Below, piece after piece: positions 15,921 to 24,555 of a DNA stretch of 41,146 bases. Location of the stretch: IMG/VR virus record IMGVR_UViG_3300020477_001244, positions 1 to 41,146 of that record; one strand, given 5' to 3'. A program made the position numbers and the translations under genes. Origin of the DNA: a virus. A model generated the notes under the pieces. That model did no database searches, had not been told where the DNA came from, and saw only the letters and a program-made list of their open reading frames with translations. Position 1 is the first letter of the stretch; every line of letters begins with the position of its first letter.

Positions 15921-16909
15921 TTTCTAACCTCATAAGCCAAATCAAAAATCCTATTCCAGTCATTTATAAACCGTTCCTCTGAGAATTTCTCAAGTATTGT
16001 TTTTCTAGCGTTCTCGCCTAACTCCTTGGCCAAGTCCTCGTCTTTGAACAGCTTTTTTATGTATCCACGAAGTTCTTCTTCGTCGTTGGAGATAAAACCA
16101 TTTACGCCATTTTCAATTACTTCTGGTATCATACAGGTTGCAGTGGAGACAACCGCAGACCCACACGACATAGCTTCCAATAACGAGGTTGGTACAGGGC
16201 TTAACGTAGAAGTGTTCAAAAATACCCTACACTGGTTATACTCTTCTACAAGCGCTTGTATGGATGGTGCTGGATCAGAAAGCCCCTCATTGCTTCCTAG
16301 AAGCTTTGTTGGTAATTCAGAGGTTATTCTTTTCCACCCCTCATAGTTGCAGCAATAATCCCTATTGGCAAAGTCGTTTACAACACTTAGTAAATATGGT
16401 TTAGTGTCAATGCCTAAAGGCTTAAACAGTTCACTATCTACGCTGTGGTGTATGACCTCAAGGTTTGGGCTTCTTATCTCCCATGCGTCTCGTGAGTGCT
16501 CTGATATAAATACGTTTATGTCTCCAGCCATTGTTTTTATTTCCGCAAGCCATTCGTCTTTCAGGTTGGGCGTGGGAAACGTGTGCTCCAAGGAGACTAC
16601 AGGCAAGTTTAGCTGCGTGTTTACAACAGCAGCCGTTTGGAATTGACCAAACTTGCTTTGCGAAAGAATGAAGTCGTATTTTATGCCGGGGTAAATTGCG
16701 TTGTCTGGAAGCATATAATAATTATCTGGGATCTCTGCATACTCTGTTCGCCACCGTTTCATATCGTTTGCGTTGAATACATAAAAATTATGGCCGGTTT
16801 TGGCTAGCTGCGTTTCATATCTTTCATGTGTTGAAAAAGTCAGGATATTATATTTATCCGGCTTTGGTAGAACAGCGTCTCTTATTATGTTGATGGATTG
16901 ACTAGCCAT
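15917..16909 (-). CDS. GT4-family (GT-B) glycosyltransferase
   Basis: 330 residues. The C-terminal domain carries the GT4 signature: FLNTSTLSPVPTSLLEAMSC, ending in the E-x7-E-like region, followed by GSAVVSTATCMIPEVIENGV and the typical NGFISNDEEELR and KFSEERFINDWNRIF. The N-terminal domain holds YDFILSQSKF and PVVSLEHTFPTP, the acceptor-binding side. The enzyme would transfer a sugar from an NDP donor with retention. It is the second of three consecutive GT4-type genes and overlaps its neighbours by a few bases. Confidence 0.8.
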   Translation of the reverse strand: MASQSINIIRDAVLPKPDKYNILTFSTHERYETQLAKTGHNFYVFNANDMKRWRTEYAEIPDNYYMLPDNAIYPGIKYDFILSQSKFGQFQTAAVVNTQLNLPVVSLEHTFPTPNLKDEWLAEIKTMAGDINVFISEHSRDAWEIRSPNLEVIHHSVDSELFKPLGIDTKPYLLSVVNDFANRDYCCNYEGWKRITSELPTKLLGSNEGLSDPAPSIQALVEEYNQCRVFLNTSTLSPVPTSLLEAMSCGSAVVSTATCMIPEVIENGVNGFISNDEEELRGYIKKLFKDEDLAKELGENARKTILEKFSEERFINDWNRIFDLAYEVRK

Positions 16910-18026
16910 TGATATACTCCTTCATCATATTCCCGATGACTTCATAGGAAAACTTCTCTGCCTGCTTTAGTCCAGCAAACCTATCTATGTTGTCTCTGTT
17001 TTCGTAATAGTACCTCATGGCTTTCTTTATTTCAGACTCGCTTGGGCTAAACCACTCTTCTCTACCCGTGAATATATCTGGAAAAGCTGCGTCTGTACAT
17101 TGACACACGCTAAAGTTTCCGCCGACACATGTGCCAGTTGAGGGGTTGTCTTTATCTATAAAATCTTTGGGTCCACCAAAGCTACTGCATATTGGAGTTT
17201 TACCAAAAGCCATAGCCTCAAAGGAAGGTATTGACCAAGCCTCCCCGTGAGTTGGGGACAGGAAGCAGTCTCCATATTGGTGCAAAGCTTTTATTCCTTC
17301 CCCATCTATATCTTCAGGTATTACCACCTCTGTTATATAGTCTTCCACTTGCGGATACATCCTCAGTCGGGATTTTATTTCTCGGAGCGAATGATTAACT
17401 ATCTCTTTGACTTGCTCTGGGGAACTCCCAAACCTTCTTATCTTCAATATAAGAGAGACTGGCTCTGACTTGTCAAACTCACTATGGAAGCACCTTATGA
17501 TAGAAGGGAGGTTCTTTCTGTCGTTAAGGTCCCCTATATAGTAAAACTTGAACTTATGGTTTATTTCTTCTATGGATATCTGCTGTGTGCCGGACTTATA
17601 TTTGTCCATGTTAAATGTGTGAGGGACAACCTTCAAGCTGTTAGGTACAACAAGGCCATCGTTGATAAGGCTTTGCCATAAATCCTTATTGGGCACCCAC
17701 ACCTCGTCCATTTGATGTAAATCAACGAACCAAGGGATCGTTTTTATGCTTGTTGATTCCGACACAAAAAAAGCTATGTTCTTTTTGAATCTTTTGGTTC
17801 CAACTAAGTGGTGAGGCAAAAGATGCTGTATGCAAACATCGCAGTCTCTAGTGTCTTTACTCTCTAGCTCTAATATCTTTGGGGGTACAGAACCTTCCTT
17901 GCCTGTCAACGACACGTTTCTACACACCACGTCTACACCAACAGAGTCTAGGGCCAATATATAATCTATTGCTGCCTGTGCCCATCCTGTGGATTCTCTA
18001 TAGTGTCCTAAATATAATACTTTCAT
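16902..18026 (-). CDS. GT4-family glycosyltransferase
   Basis: 374 residues from ATG 18026, chosen because the longer frame would run into the upstream gene, AGGAT lies upstream, and the product then begins MKVLYLGHYRESTGWAQA, a normal GT4 N-terminus. The C-terminal domain has FKFYYIGDLNDRKN, FLSPTHGEAWSIPSFEAMAF (the donor-site E-x7-E) and GKTPICSSFGGPKDFI, all classic GT4 elements. The role is glycan chain assembly. It is followed, with a short overlap, by another GT4 gene. Confidence 0.82.
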   Translation of the reverse strand: MKVLYLGHYRESTGWAQAAIDYILALDSVGVDVVCRNVSLTGKEGSVPPKILELESKDTRDCDVCIQHLLPHHLVGTKRFKKNIAFFVSESTSIKTIPWFVDLHQMDEVWVPNKDLWQSLINDGLVVPNSLKVVPHTFNMDKYKSGTQQISIEEINHKFKFYYIGDLNDRKNLPSIIRCFHSEFDKSEPVSLILKIRRFGSSPEQVKEIVNHSLREIKSRLRMYPQVEDYITEVVIPEDIDGEGIKALHQYGDCFLSPTHGEAWSIPSFEAMAFGKTPICSSFGGPKDFIDKDNPSTGTCVGGNFSVCQCTDAAFPDIFTGREEWFSPSESEIKKAMRYYYENRDNIDRFAGLKQAEKFSYEVIGNMMKEYING

Positions 18027-18036
18027 CTTATTTATC

Positions 18037-19707
18037 CTATTGGTGAGCTGGCGACATCGCCATTCTTTGTTGTTCCCAATAATTTCTTCTTTCACACAGT
18101 TGCTTCAAGTGGTCATATGCTATATCCAAGTTGAATGGCTGTCTTGTGTTTCTACCGTCAAACGCAGAGGAGCTTTCATTAAAGTACATTCCGCCGGTGG
18201 TTGCGGTTGCACTTTGGTATAGCAAATCTCTCGTCAGTCTGGCTTCAAAGTGTGTATTAACCCTGTCTGGTTCGCATAGCACATTCACAACTAACCATCT
18301 GGCCAGTTGTTTGTGGTCTATGTCCTCAGGAAGATTTTCTTTTGGTTGGGGCATATATATTCTTGGGCTAGAATCCCACGTTTGGTCGTGAGGAATAATA
18401 TCAACGCTGTCAAAGTATTCCTCCCACACTTTTCCACTTTTGTCCCACTGATAATGTTTTTGGAAAGCCTCTCTTGTTTTTTCCCCAGCTTCCTTTCTTT
18501 CGTCTGCTGACTTAGAAAAGAATTCAAGAAACATGTCGGCTGCTAAATCATTGTCTGGAACTGCTCTTAAACACCCTGTCTCCAACTCTTTATAAAGTGC
18601 CGCTGGCTTAATCGGGTATCCCTCAAGTTTTCTCAGTACGCTCTCCATGGCGGAGTAATCAGTTCCCATTACTGGGATGCCACAGGCAGCCGCTTCAACC
18701 TGAGGAAGACCAAACCCTTCACAGTTTGCATATTGTACATACAAATCAAACGTGTTAATTATGGAAGCTAGATCCTCGTAGCTTGCTCCCTCTTTTACAC
18801 TAGCAACTGTAGCACCATATTTACCCGTGAATGGAGACTGTGCTATTGCACCCTTGAACAGAGACGGGAACGGCCTTCCTGTTTCCCTACAGATATAGGT
18901 GAACATTACGTGTGAGGCAAGCTCATATTGTTGTATAAGCTCAGGAAGATCCCATCCCAAGTCTGGATAACTTGTATGGCAATAGAGTATGTACTTTTTA
19001 TCTTCCGACTTATCTAGGAACTTTTTGAAAGCCTCGAATAAATCTGGGTACAGCTTGCGTCTCTGGTTACGCATTACCGTGCCTATTATCTTAAACTCTG
19101 GGTCTATTCCAAGCTGCCCCTTGTGGAAGTCTTTATCGTCCACAGGGGAGTATGCTGCGTGAGCAGAGGGGGGAGCGCTTCCAAGATAATTTATTGATCC
19201 ACCAGATTGATCGTCTAGAATACCACCGGCCCAGTCTGAGTACGTAAGGCAGGCGTCTGCGTTTTTGTATGTGGCTACCCACTGTCTGGCTTGCGGTCTA
19301 GCGTCAACCGTTGGCATAACGCACCATTTGAAAAATTTCCTAAAGGGGGATCTTTCAGCAAACTCTAGCATCCAAAAGTCTCTAATGTCACAAACTATAT
19401 CCGGCCTAAAATCTAAGCACACACTCTCAAAGATGAACTCCCCAAATTGATTTCCGGGGTTAGAGTGATACTTATCTATTTCTTCTTGGCTTGCCTTTGG
19501 CTCAGAAGATTGATTGGGCATAACGCCATAAAACTTCCAAGGCAAACCGTTGGCCCTTGAGTCATTTCTCTCACCATAAGACGCAAGCTCAGCCAGTTCG
19601 TATTTACCGGTGGAGTGTAGATAATTCAAGATTTCTCTAGCATACGTGGAGTATCCAGTATTTAGAAAAGTCGCCTCGCTACAAAACAGTATTCTCTTCT
19701 TTCGCAT
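18037..19707 (-). CDS. Large GT4-type glycosyltransferase with C-terminal extension
   Basis: 556 residues. N-terminal GT-B domain begins RILFCSEATFLNTGYSTYAR; the donor domain includes FKIIGTVMRNQRRKLYPDLF, FDLYVQYANCEGFGLPQVEA (E-x7-E) and ACGIPVMGTDYSAM. After about residue 440 there is an extra region of roughly 115 residues (RIYMPQPKENLPEDI onward) not typical of GT4 enzymes; it is rich in aromatic and charged residues and may bind an acceptor or partner. Ten bases separate it from the next GT4 gene. Start: ATG 19707, ten bases after the ssb stop. Confidence 0.8.
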   Translation of the reverse strand: MRKKRILFCSEATFLNTGYSTYAREILNYLHSTGKYELAELASYGERNDSRANGLPWKFYGVMPNQSSEPKASQEEIDKYHSNPGNQFGEFIFESVCLDFRPDIVCDIRDFWMLEFAERSPFRKFFKWCVMPTVDARPQARQWVATYKNADACLTYSDWAGGILDDQSGGSINYLGSAPPSAHAAYSPVDDKDFHKGQLGIDPEFKIIGTVMRNQRRKLYPDLFEAFKKFLDKSEDKKYILYCHTSYPDLGWDLPELIQQYELASHVMFTYICRETGRPFPSLFKGAIAQSPFTGKYGATVASVKEGASYEDLASIINTFDLYVQYANCEGFGLPQVEAAACGIPVMGTDYSAMESVLRKLEGYPIKPAALYKELETGCLRAVPDNDLAADMFLEFFSKSADERKEAGEKTREAFQKHYQWDKSGKVWEEYFDSVDIIPHDQTWDSSPRIYMPQPKENLPEDIDHKQLARWLVVNVLCEPDRVNTHFEARLTRDLLYQSATATTGGMYFNESSSAFDGRNTRQPFNLDIAYDHLKQLCERRNYWEQQRMAMSPAHQ

Positions 19708-19717
19708 TTATTTGTCC

Positions 19718-20041
19718 TTAATAATCCGTGACTTCATTTTCAACGCTTGCAAAGTCAAATTCGTTTATTCGGAATATGATGTCTCTATTATTCTTGGAAA
19801 CGTTTTTTGCCGAGGCGTGAACGTGTATTTTAGTCCCTTTTGATGCAAACTTTTCTATAGTTTCAGCTCCAGTGTGCCAAGCTTCACATCTTATAAAAGT
19901 GGGGATTCTGCTTTTTTCACCCGTACTCTTGGTCTTTCTGTACGTGTAGGTGACAAGTGTGAACTCTACTAGGCTAACCCCATTAATAGTAGAGAGTTTA
20001 GGGTCGTCTGTTAGAAACCCTGTAAACGAGCAAAGATTCAT
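19718..20041 (-). CDS. ssb: Single-stranded DNA-binding protein
   Basis: 107 residues, an OB-fold SSB without the long acidic tail of cellular SSBs. It reads CSFTGFLTDDPKLST, SLVEFTLVTYTY, FIRCEAWHTGAETIEKFASKG and KIHVHASAKN, in the order of SSB strands with the conserved W and K-G. It coats single-stranded DNA during replication and recombination. It lies at the boundary between the glycan block and the polymerase genes, starting right at the stop of a methyltransferase-like gene. The missing acidic C-terminus suggests it does not recruit host partners in the usual way. Confidence 0.85.
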   Translation of the reverse strand: MNLCSFTGFLTDDPKLSTINGVSLVEFTLVTYTYRKTKSTGEKSRIPTFIRCEAWHTGAETIEKFASKGTKIHVHASAKNVSKNNRDIIFRINEFDFASVENEVTDY

Positions 20042-20601
20042 TATTTCTTCCTTAAGTCAATCACGCCAACGTCGTTGGCTACTTGGTGTATTTCGACAGT
20101 GTAATCCTCTGAAACGCTTTGGTTGTCTACTAGCGTGCCTTTAATAGAGTAGTCATCAATAAGCACAACAGATTCGGTATGTTTAATTTTGTTGAATTGA
20201 TCTAGTGTTTCTTTGGGGTCGTTTCCCCCGTCTAAGTAGTATATATTATAACCATCTTCGATGTGGTCTATAGCATCACCGTAGATTGTTTCTAGGGGAT
20301 ACCCCTTCTTTTGTGAAGCTAGTTCTGACTTTGCTATATTATCTAGGTTTATATCTACCACAGTGAGCTTACCACCAAACTCATTGATGTAATCGCCCCA
20401 CACTAAGTCGCTCCATCCAGAGCCAATCCTCCACTGGACATTATACGTTTCTATAGCTCCAACCTGAAAGACTGAAACCGGAGACGAGTCAAAGCTTTCT
20501 AATACCGCGTGAAACACTTTGTCCCGACTCGGTATGTTTGATGGTAAACTATTGCTTTTTCCCAAGAATAAAACTTCGTGGGCGAAATCAAACTCTTCCA
20601 T
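20041..20601 (-). CDS. SAM-dependent methyltransferase-like protein
   Basis: 186 residues. A Rossmann-type order is visible: SVFQVGAIETYNVQWRIGSG in place of the SAM glycine loop, LTVVDINLDNIAKS (acidic strand end of motif II), IYGDAID, then NIYYLDGGNDPKETLDQF and SVVLIDDYS, as in Methyltransf_24-type enzymes. The glycine loop is unusual, so activity is not certain. It shares its stop with the ssb start. The 52 bases upstream hold a GATAGGGA that may serve as ribosome-binding site. Confidence 0.6.
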   Translation of the reverse strand: MEEFDFAHEVLFLGKSNSLPSNIPSRDKVFHAVLESFDSSPVSVFQVGAIETYNVQWRIGSGWSDLVWGDYINEFGGKLTVVDINLDNIAKSELASQKKGYPLETIYGDAIDHIEDGYNIYYLDGGNDPKETLDQFNKIKHTESVVLIDDYSIKGTLVDNQSVSEDYTVEIHQVANDVGVIDLRKK

Positions 20602-20653
20602 TGTTAAAAATCCCTATCTTATTATTTTAGAAAGGACGGCAAATTAAAACACA

Positions 20654-22225
20654 TTAAATTTCAAATATTGTATTAACTATGAAAGAATCATCTTGTTTTG
20701 ATGCAGCTCCGCTAAAAAGCAGATTGTTTCCCTCGTATAATAAATACTTAAACTTATCCCTACAGTCGGGGAAAACGATAACGCTGTCCAAAGAACAGGT
20801 TTCATCTTCTATGGTTAAAAAAGCCATAGTTTTTCCCGTAGACTTACCCTTGTTTATTTTGTAGTCTGAAACTCTTTTTATGTGTCCTGCTATAAGTATG
20901 TTTTTTCCACGCTTTCCATCTAGCAGCTCTTTGCATGTTGTGTTTGCCCCAGACGTGTCAGACGTTTCTATCTTAGACATTGAAACTGGACATCCGAGGA
21001 ACTTTACCTCTTGGTCTACAACCCAGTCTGGGTCATCCGATAGGCTGTATGGAGGGTTATTTAAAAAGTGTATTTCGTTGTTAACTGCCTGACTGCGTTC
21101 AGCCCTGTGTGTTCCCCCACCCTCTTTTTTGGTTGGAGCTAAATCTGTCAAACAATCAATTAGGGTCTTCCACCTTGAGTTGGCATAGTTTTCTTCTACC
21201 CACTTTTGCTCCGCTTTAGTCAGGCCCCTGTAAATTTCGTATTCATACAGAGCTTGGTTTCTGCTGACATGATCTTTAAAGCCTCTGAAAAAGCCTACTG
21301 ATGCTAAGGCTTTAAAGGCTGTTGAATTAACTTTCTTTGTAAAGAAAATCAAAATCTCCATCCAGAAGAAGTTGTCTGCTGTTTTTCTAAGTTCTTCTTC
21401 TAGCTCTCTAACGCCACTGACAACTTTGTCGCCTGTTTTGCCGGTTAGGGACTTTACATCCTTTACCCCAAAATATATGTTATCGCCATTGATACTAAAC
21501 TTATCGCTAAAGTTTGTTATGTTGGGCGTCTTTATGTTTATATCAAATAGCTTTGCATCGTAAACTAATTCATAAGTCTCTTCGTGTGTGTCTTGTTTTT
21601 CGTTGGCGTTGTAAAGGTATGCCAAGAAGAATTCTAGGGTGTGGTGAACCTTGTAGTATGCACTCCAGTATGAACACATGGCATAAGCAACTGCGTGGGA
21701 CTTGTTGAACGAATATCTAGACGACTTTTCAATCCAACTAAAGATTTCTTCAGCCTCTTCTTTGCTAACAATGCCCTCATTGGAAGCTCCTTTCAGAAAA
21801 GACTTCTTAACCTTAGCCATTAGTCCAGCCTTTTTCTTCCCGATGGCCTTTCTTAAAACGTCTGCCTCTTGAAGGTCGAAGCCTGCTATTTTCTGTGCTA
21901 TTCTCATGGACTGCTCTTGGTACACAAGAACTCCATGTGTTGGCCTTAAAACGTCTTCCAAGGACTCGTGAAGGTACTCAACCTCCTCTAGACCGTGTTT
22001 TCTATCAATGTACCTCTGTGTCATTGATTTACCATCTTGGATTGCTTTTAGACACCCCGGCCTGATCAATGCAACCAGAGCCGCAAGCTCCTCAAGATTT
22101 CTGGGCTTAAGCTTTTTAGACCAAGATTTACCAAGGTTACTTTCTAGCTGAAACACCCCCTTGGTTCTTCCTTCGTGAAATAGCTCCCAAGTTTTTTCGC
22201 AATTATAATCAATTGACTCAGACAT
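20654..22225 (-). CDS. dnaE: DNA polymerase III alpha subunit, C-terminal half
   Basis: 523 residues from ATG 22225, preferred over a TTG at 22243 because GGTGA sits 5 bases upstream and it gives an 8-base overlap with the exonuclease gene. The first recognisable DnaE phrase is TKGVFQLES, which in intact DnaE follows the palm domain; then LVALIRPGCL, YQEQSMRIAQKIAGF, ADVLRKAIGKK (fingers) and YSFNKSHAVAYAMCSYWSAY. Further on are a helix-hairpin-helix-like region and an OB domain (NILIAGHIKRVSDYKINKGK). It has fingers and accessory domains but none of the three catalytic aspartates, so it must work with the product of 22888-24528. No intein motif at its N-terminus. Confidence 0.88.
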   Translation of the reverse strand: MSESIDYNCEKTWELFHEGRTKGVFQLESNLGKSWSKKLKPRNLEELAALVALIRPGCLKAIQDGKSMTQRYIDRKHGLEEVEYLHESLEDVLRPTHGVLVYQEQSMRIAQKIAGFDLQEADVLRKAIGKKKAGLMAKVKKSFLKGASNEGIVSKEEAEEIFSWIEKSSRYSFNKSHAVAYAMCSYWSAYYKVHHTLEFFLAYLYNANEKQDTHEETYELVYDAKLFDINIKTPNITNFSDKFSINGDNIYFGVKDVKSLTGKTGDKVVSGVRELEEELRKTADNFFWMEILIFFTKKVNSTAFKALASVGFFRGFKDHVSRNQALYEYEIYRGLTKAEQKWVEENYANSRWKTLIDCLTDLAPTKKEGGGTHRAERSQAVNNEIHFLNNPPYSLSDDPDWVVDQEVKFLGCPVSMSKIETSDTSGANTTCKELLDGKRGKNILIAGHIKRVSDYKINKGKSTGKTMAFLTIEDETCSLDSVIVFPDCRDKFKYLLYEGNNLLFSGAASKQDDSFIVNTIFEI

Positions 22226-22895
22226 ACAAATCACCATCTGCAAATGCTTTATCTATAGTTAGTTTTCGGTATACTGACCTGTGTGTTTTCATGAATTTTA
22301 TCATGATATTGGCCGTATCCTTAACATCCTGAAGTGCGTCATGCGCGTTATCTTTGCTTAGGCCCATGCGTTCACGGAGTGAATCCATGCTAATTGATTT
22401 TACAGATGGGTCTCCCTCCGTCCACATAAACATATTGTCCATCATGTCTATTTTATATATCTTATGAAACAGTTTTTGCTTCTGAGAATCTTTGTCCCAA
22501 GGGCCGTAAGCCTTGCATAACCTGTTTATAATCACCATGTCGAAACCTATGATGTTAAAACCGGCTGGTATTGGGGCAAACCACTGGGTTCCCTTCCAAT
22601 TATACTGTTCTACAAATTTAACAAACTTTTTCCAGACAGCCTTTGGGCTTGGTGCCTTTGCTAGGTCTTCTCTGTTTTTTCCTGTGATCCTTAGGGCTTC
22701 ATCTTCTAGTGGGTCTAGTCCTAGACTGATGGCTTTTTCATCGTCCAGAATAGGTTTCATCTCACTGTTGAAGGTTCCCTTTAGCTTAAAGTTTCTTCCG
22801 TCCAGAGCTAAAGCCGCAAGCTGTGTGGGCTGTGTGGTCACTGGGTTTCTGGAGCCGGTCTCAAAGTCAAACACTATTATATCTCTATTAGCCAT
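22218..22895 (-). CDS. DnaQ-type 3'-5' proofreading exonuclease (DEDDh)
   Basis: 225 residues. Exo I is IVFDFETGSR (D and E metal ligands), Exo II is GFNIIGFDMVIINR, and Exo III is NAHDALQDVKDTANI with the His-x4-Asp of DEDDh enzymes. It would remove mispaired 3' ends for the polymerase. The gene lies exactly between the two DnaE halves, overlapping each by 8 bases (ATGGCTAA upstream, ATGTCTGA downstream). The position suggests it is made in step with both polymerase halves and joins them as a proofreading subunit. Confidence 0.88.
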   Translation of the reverse strand: MANRDIIVFDFETGSRNPVTTQPTQLAALALDGRNFKLKGTFNSEMKPILDDEKAISLGLDPLEDEALRITGKNREDLAKAPSPKAVWKKFVKFVEQYNWKGTQWFAPIPAGFNIIGFDMVIINRLCKAYGPWDKDSQKQKLFHKIYKIDMMDNMFMWTEGDPSVKSISMDSLRERMGLSKDNAHDALQDVKDTANIMIKFMKTHRSVYRKLTIDKAFADGDLYV

Positions 22896-24528
22896 TCAAA
22901 ACTTCCTCAATTTTCATTATCTTATCCAAAAGATTAATACCTAAAACATCAAATTTAACATGACCCAAGCTCTCTAAGTCGGCCATTTCTAGTCCAGCGA
23001 TCTTTTCTCCACCGCTTTTCTGATCTACCATTGGACACACATTATACAATTTCTCTGAGGATATTACAACACCTGCTGCGTGTTTTCCCTGAGTCTTGAA
23101 CGTGCCCTCTATTCTTATTGCTTGGTCAAAATACTCTGCATAGTCGCCCTCTAGGTCTCCAGACTCTGATACAAAGCAGTAGTCCTGAAGCTCTTTTTGG
23201 TTGTTTATTAATGCCCACTTGATTATTGACCTGTCTTCTTCGTCCATCATTTGTAGCTGATCAGAAACATCTGCTTCGTTAGGGATGTGTTTTGATATCT
23301 CATTCATCTCACCAAAAGAACAGGCTTCATTAACTCTTAGCACTTCTTTTATTGCGCTTCTACCTTGCAGTCTTCCAAATGTTAGCATTTGACTAACGTT
23401 GTGTTTTCCATACGTGTCCTTTAGATAGTCAATTATTTCATCCCGTTTCTTTCCGGGGACATCAATGTCAATATCTGGTAGAGAGATATTTCCAGCGGTG
23501 TTTCTTCCGCTGTTGTAAAACCTTTCAAACAGTAAGTCAAACTCAATCGGGTCGATTTTTGTTATGCCTACGAGATAGGATATCAAGCACCCTGCGGCTG
23601 AGCCTCGCCCCGGACCAGAAAGCCAACCCTTGCCATTCACGAAATTAATTATATCTCTAACTATCAGAAAATAACCAAATAGGTTTGCGTCGTTTATAAC
23701 ATCAAATTCTTTGTTGAATCTTTCTAGATATATATCCTCGTCTTCCTGATCTTCGACCTTACCTGTCTTCAGGAGAAACTCACGCCAACCTTCTCTGCAT
23801 AGCTGTTTAAGATATTCTTCTTCTGACTCTCCGCTTGGGGTTGGAAAAGCTGGTAGCATTGGTGGGCTGAGAATGTCATATTCCTCACACTTATCTACTA
23901 TCTCTTTCGCTGAGTCAATCTGGTTATCAGAACAACCCAGAAGGACCTCGACGATTTCTTCTCTATTCTTTACGTTTAGGTCGTTTCTATCAAAGAACTC
24001 TTGTAGTTCAATGTGATCACCCTTGGATAGAAGTCTGTTTACTTTGGGCATGGTTGTTTTCATTTTTGAACATAGAAGGATTCTGTGTAGTGGAGCATCT
24101 TCCTTCTCTGTGTAATATGTGTCCATCAGCGCTGGACTTTTTTCGTAGAAGTCGTCCCCTTTTATTGGAGACCTGTCAAGGCTTTCAGCCACACAGATAA
24201 GGTTCCCGTTTTCACATATTGCTCTTAAGGTTTTTACGGGGACGTTGCCTTGTTCATCTAGAGAGGAGACAAGCTGGATTAAGTCAAACCACCCGCTATG
24301 ATTTTTTGAGAACAGCGTGTAGCCATCAAAAGAACAGCCTATGATAGGTTTGATGCCTTCGCTCTGGCAGGATCTGTAGAAAGAAACTGCTCCAGATATG
24401 GACTTGTAGTCTGCTATTCCACAAGCCCTGTACTTATTTTCTTTACATTTTTTTGCCAGTTCAGCGGGCTTAGAGAAGCCTCTGAGTAAACTGTAGTGCG
24501 TATAATTGCACAATGGAGACCAGTCCAT
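22888..24528 (-). CDS. dnaE: DNA polymerase III alpha subunit, N-terminal half (PHP + palm)
   Basis: 546 residues. The PHP domain (about 1-240) has lost its metal ligands: the usual H-x-H and DHG motifs read NYTHYSLLRG and ADYKSISG. The palm is intact: GPGRGSAAGCLISYL (305-319), PDIDID (351-356; D352, D354), HAAGVV (483-488) and KFDVLG (D527), which supply all three catalytic aspartates. The protein stops at EEVLNG, 19 residues after D527, where intact DnaE would continue to the fingers. No split-intein sequence is seen. AGAAGGAACGC before the ATG is the ribosome-binding site. Confidence 0.88.
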   Translation of the reverse strand: MDWSPLCNYTHYSLLRGFSKPAELAKKCKENKYRACGIADYKSISGAVSFYRSCQSEGIKPIIGCSFDGYTLFSKNHSGWFDLIQLVSSLDEQGNVPVKTLRAICENGNLICVAESLDRSPIKGDDFYEKSPALMDTYYTEKEDAPLHRILLCSKMKTTMPKVNRLLSKGDHIELQEFFDRNDLNVKNREEIVEVLLGCSDNQIDSAKEIVDKCEEYDILSPPMLPAFPTPSGESEEEYLKQLCREGWREFLLKTGKVEDQEDEDIYLERFNKEFDVINDANLFGYFLIVRDIINFVNGKGWLSGPGRGSAAGCLISYLVGITKIDPIEFDLLFERFYNSGRNTAGNISLPDIDIDVPGKKRDEIIDYLKDTYGKHNVSQMLTFGRLQGRSAIKEVLRVNEACSFGEMNEISKHIPNEADVSDQLQMMDEEDRSIIKWALINNQKELQDYCFVSESGDLEGDYAEYFDQAIRIEGTFKTQGKHAAGVVISSEKLYNVCPMVDQKSGGEKIAGLEMADLESLGHVKFDVLGINLLDKIMKIEEVLNG

Positions 24529-24555
24529 AGCGTTCCTTCTTTCAACATAAATTTC

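Noticed and set aside
22888-24528. Split intein at the dnaE break.
   Set aside because: The N-half ends in EEVLNG without an intein N-terminal block (C-x-x-x-D/G-x-x), and the C-half begins without an intein C-terminal HN-C/S/T; the break is also at a different place from the cyanobacterial split-intein site.
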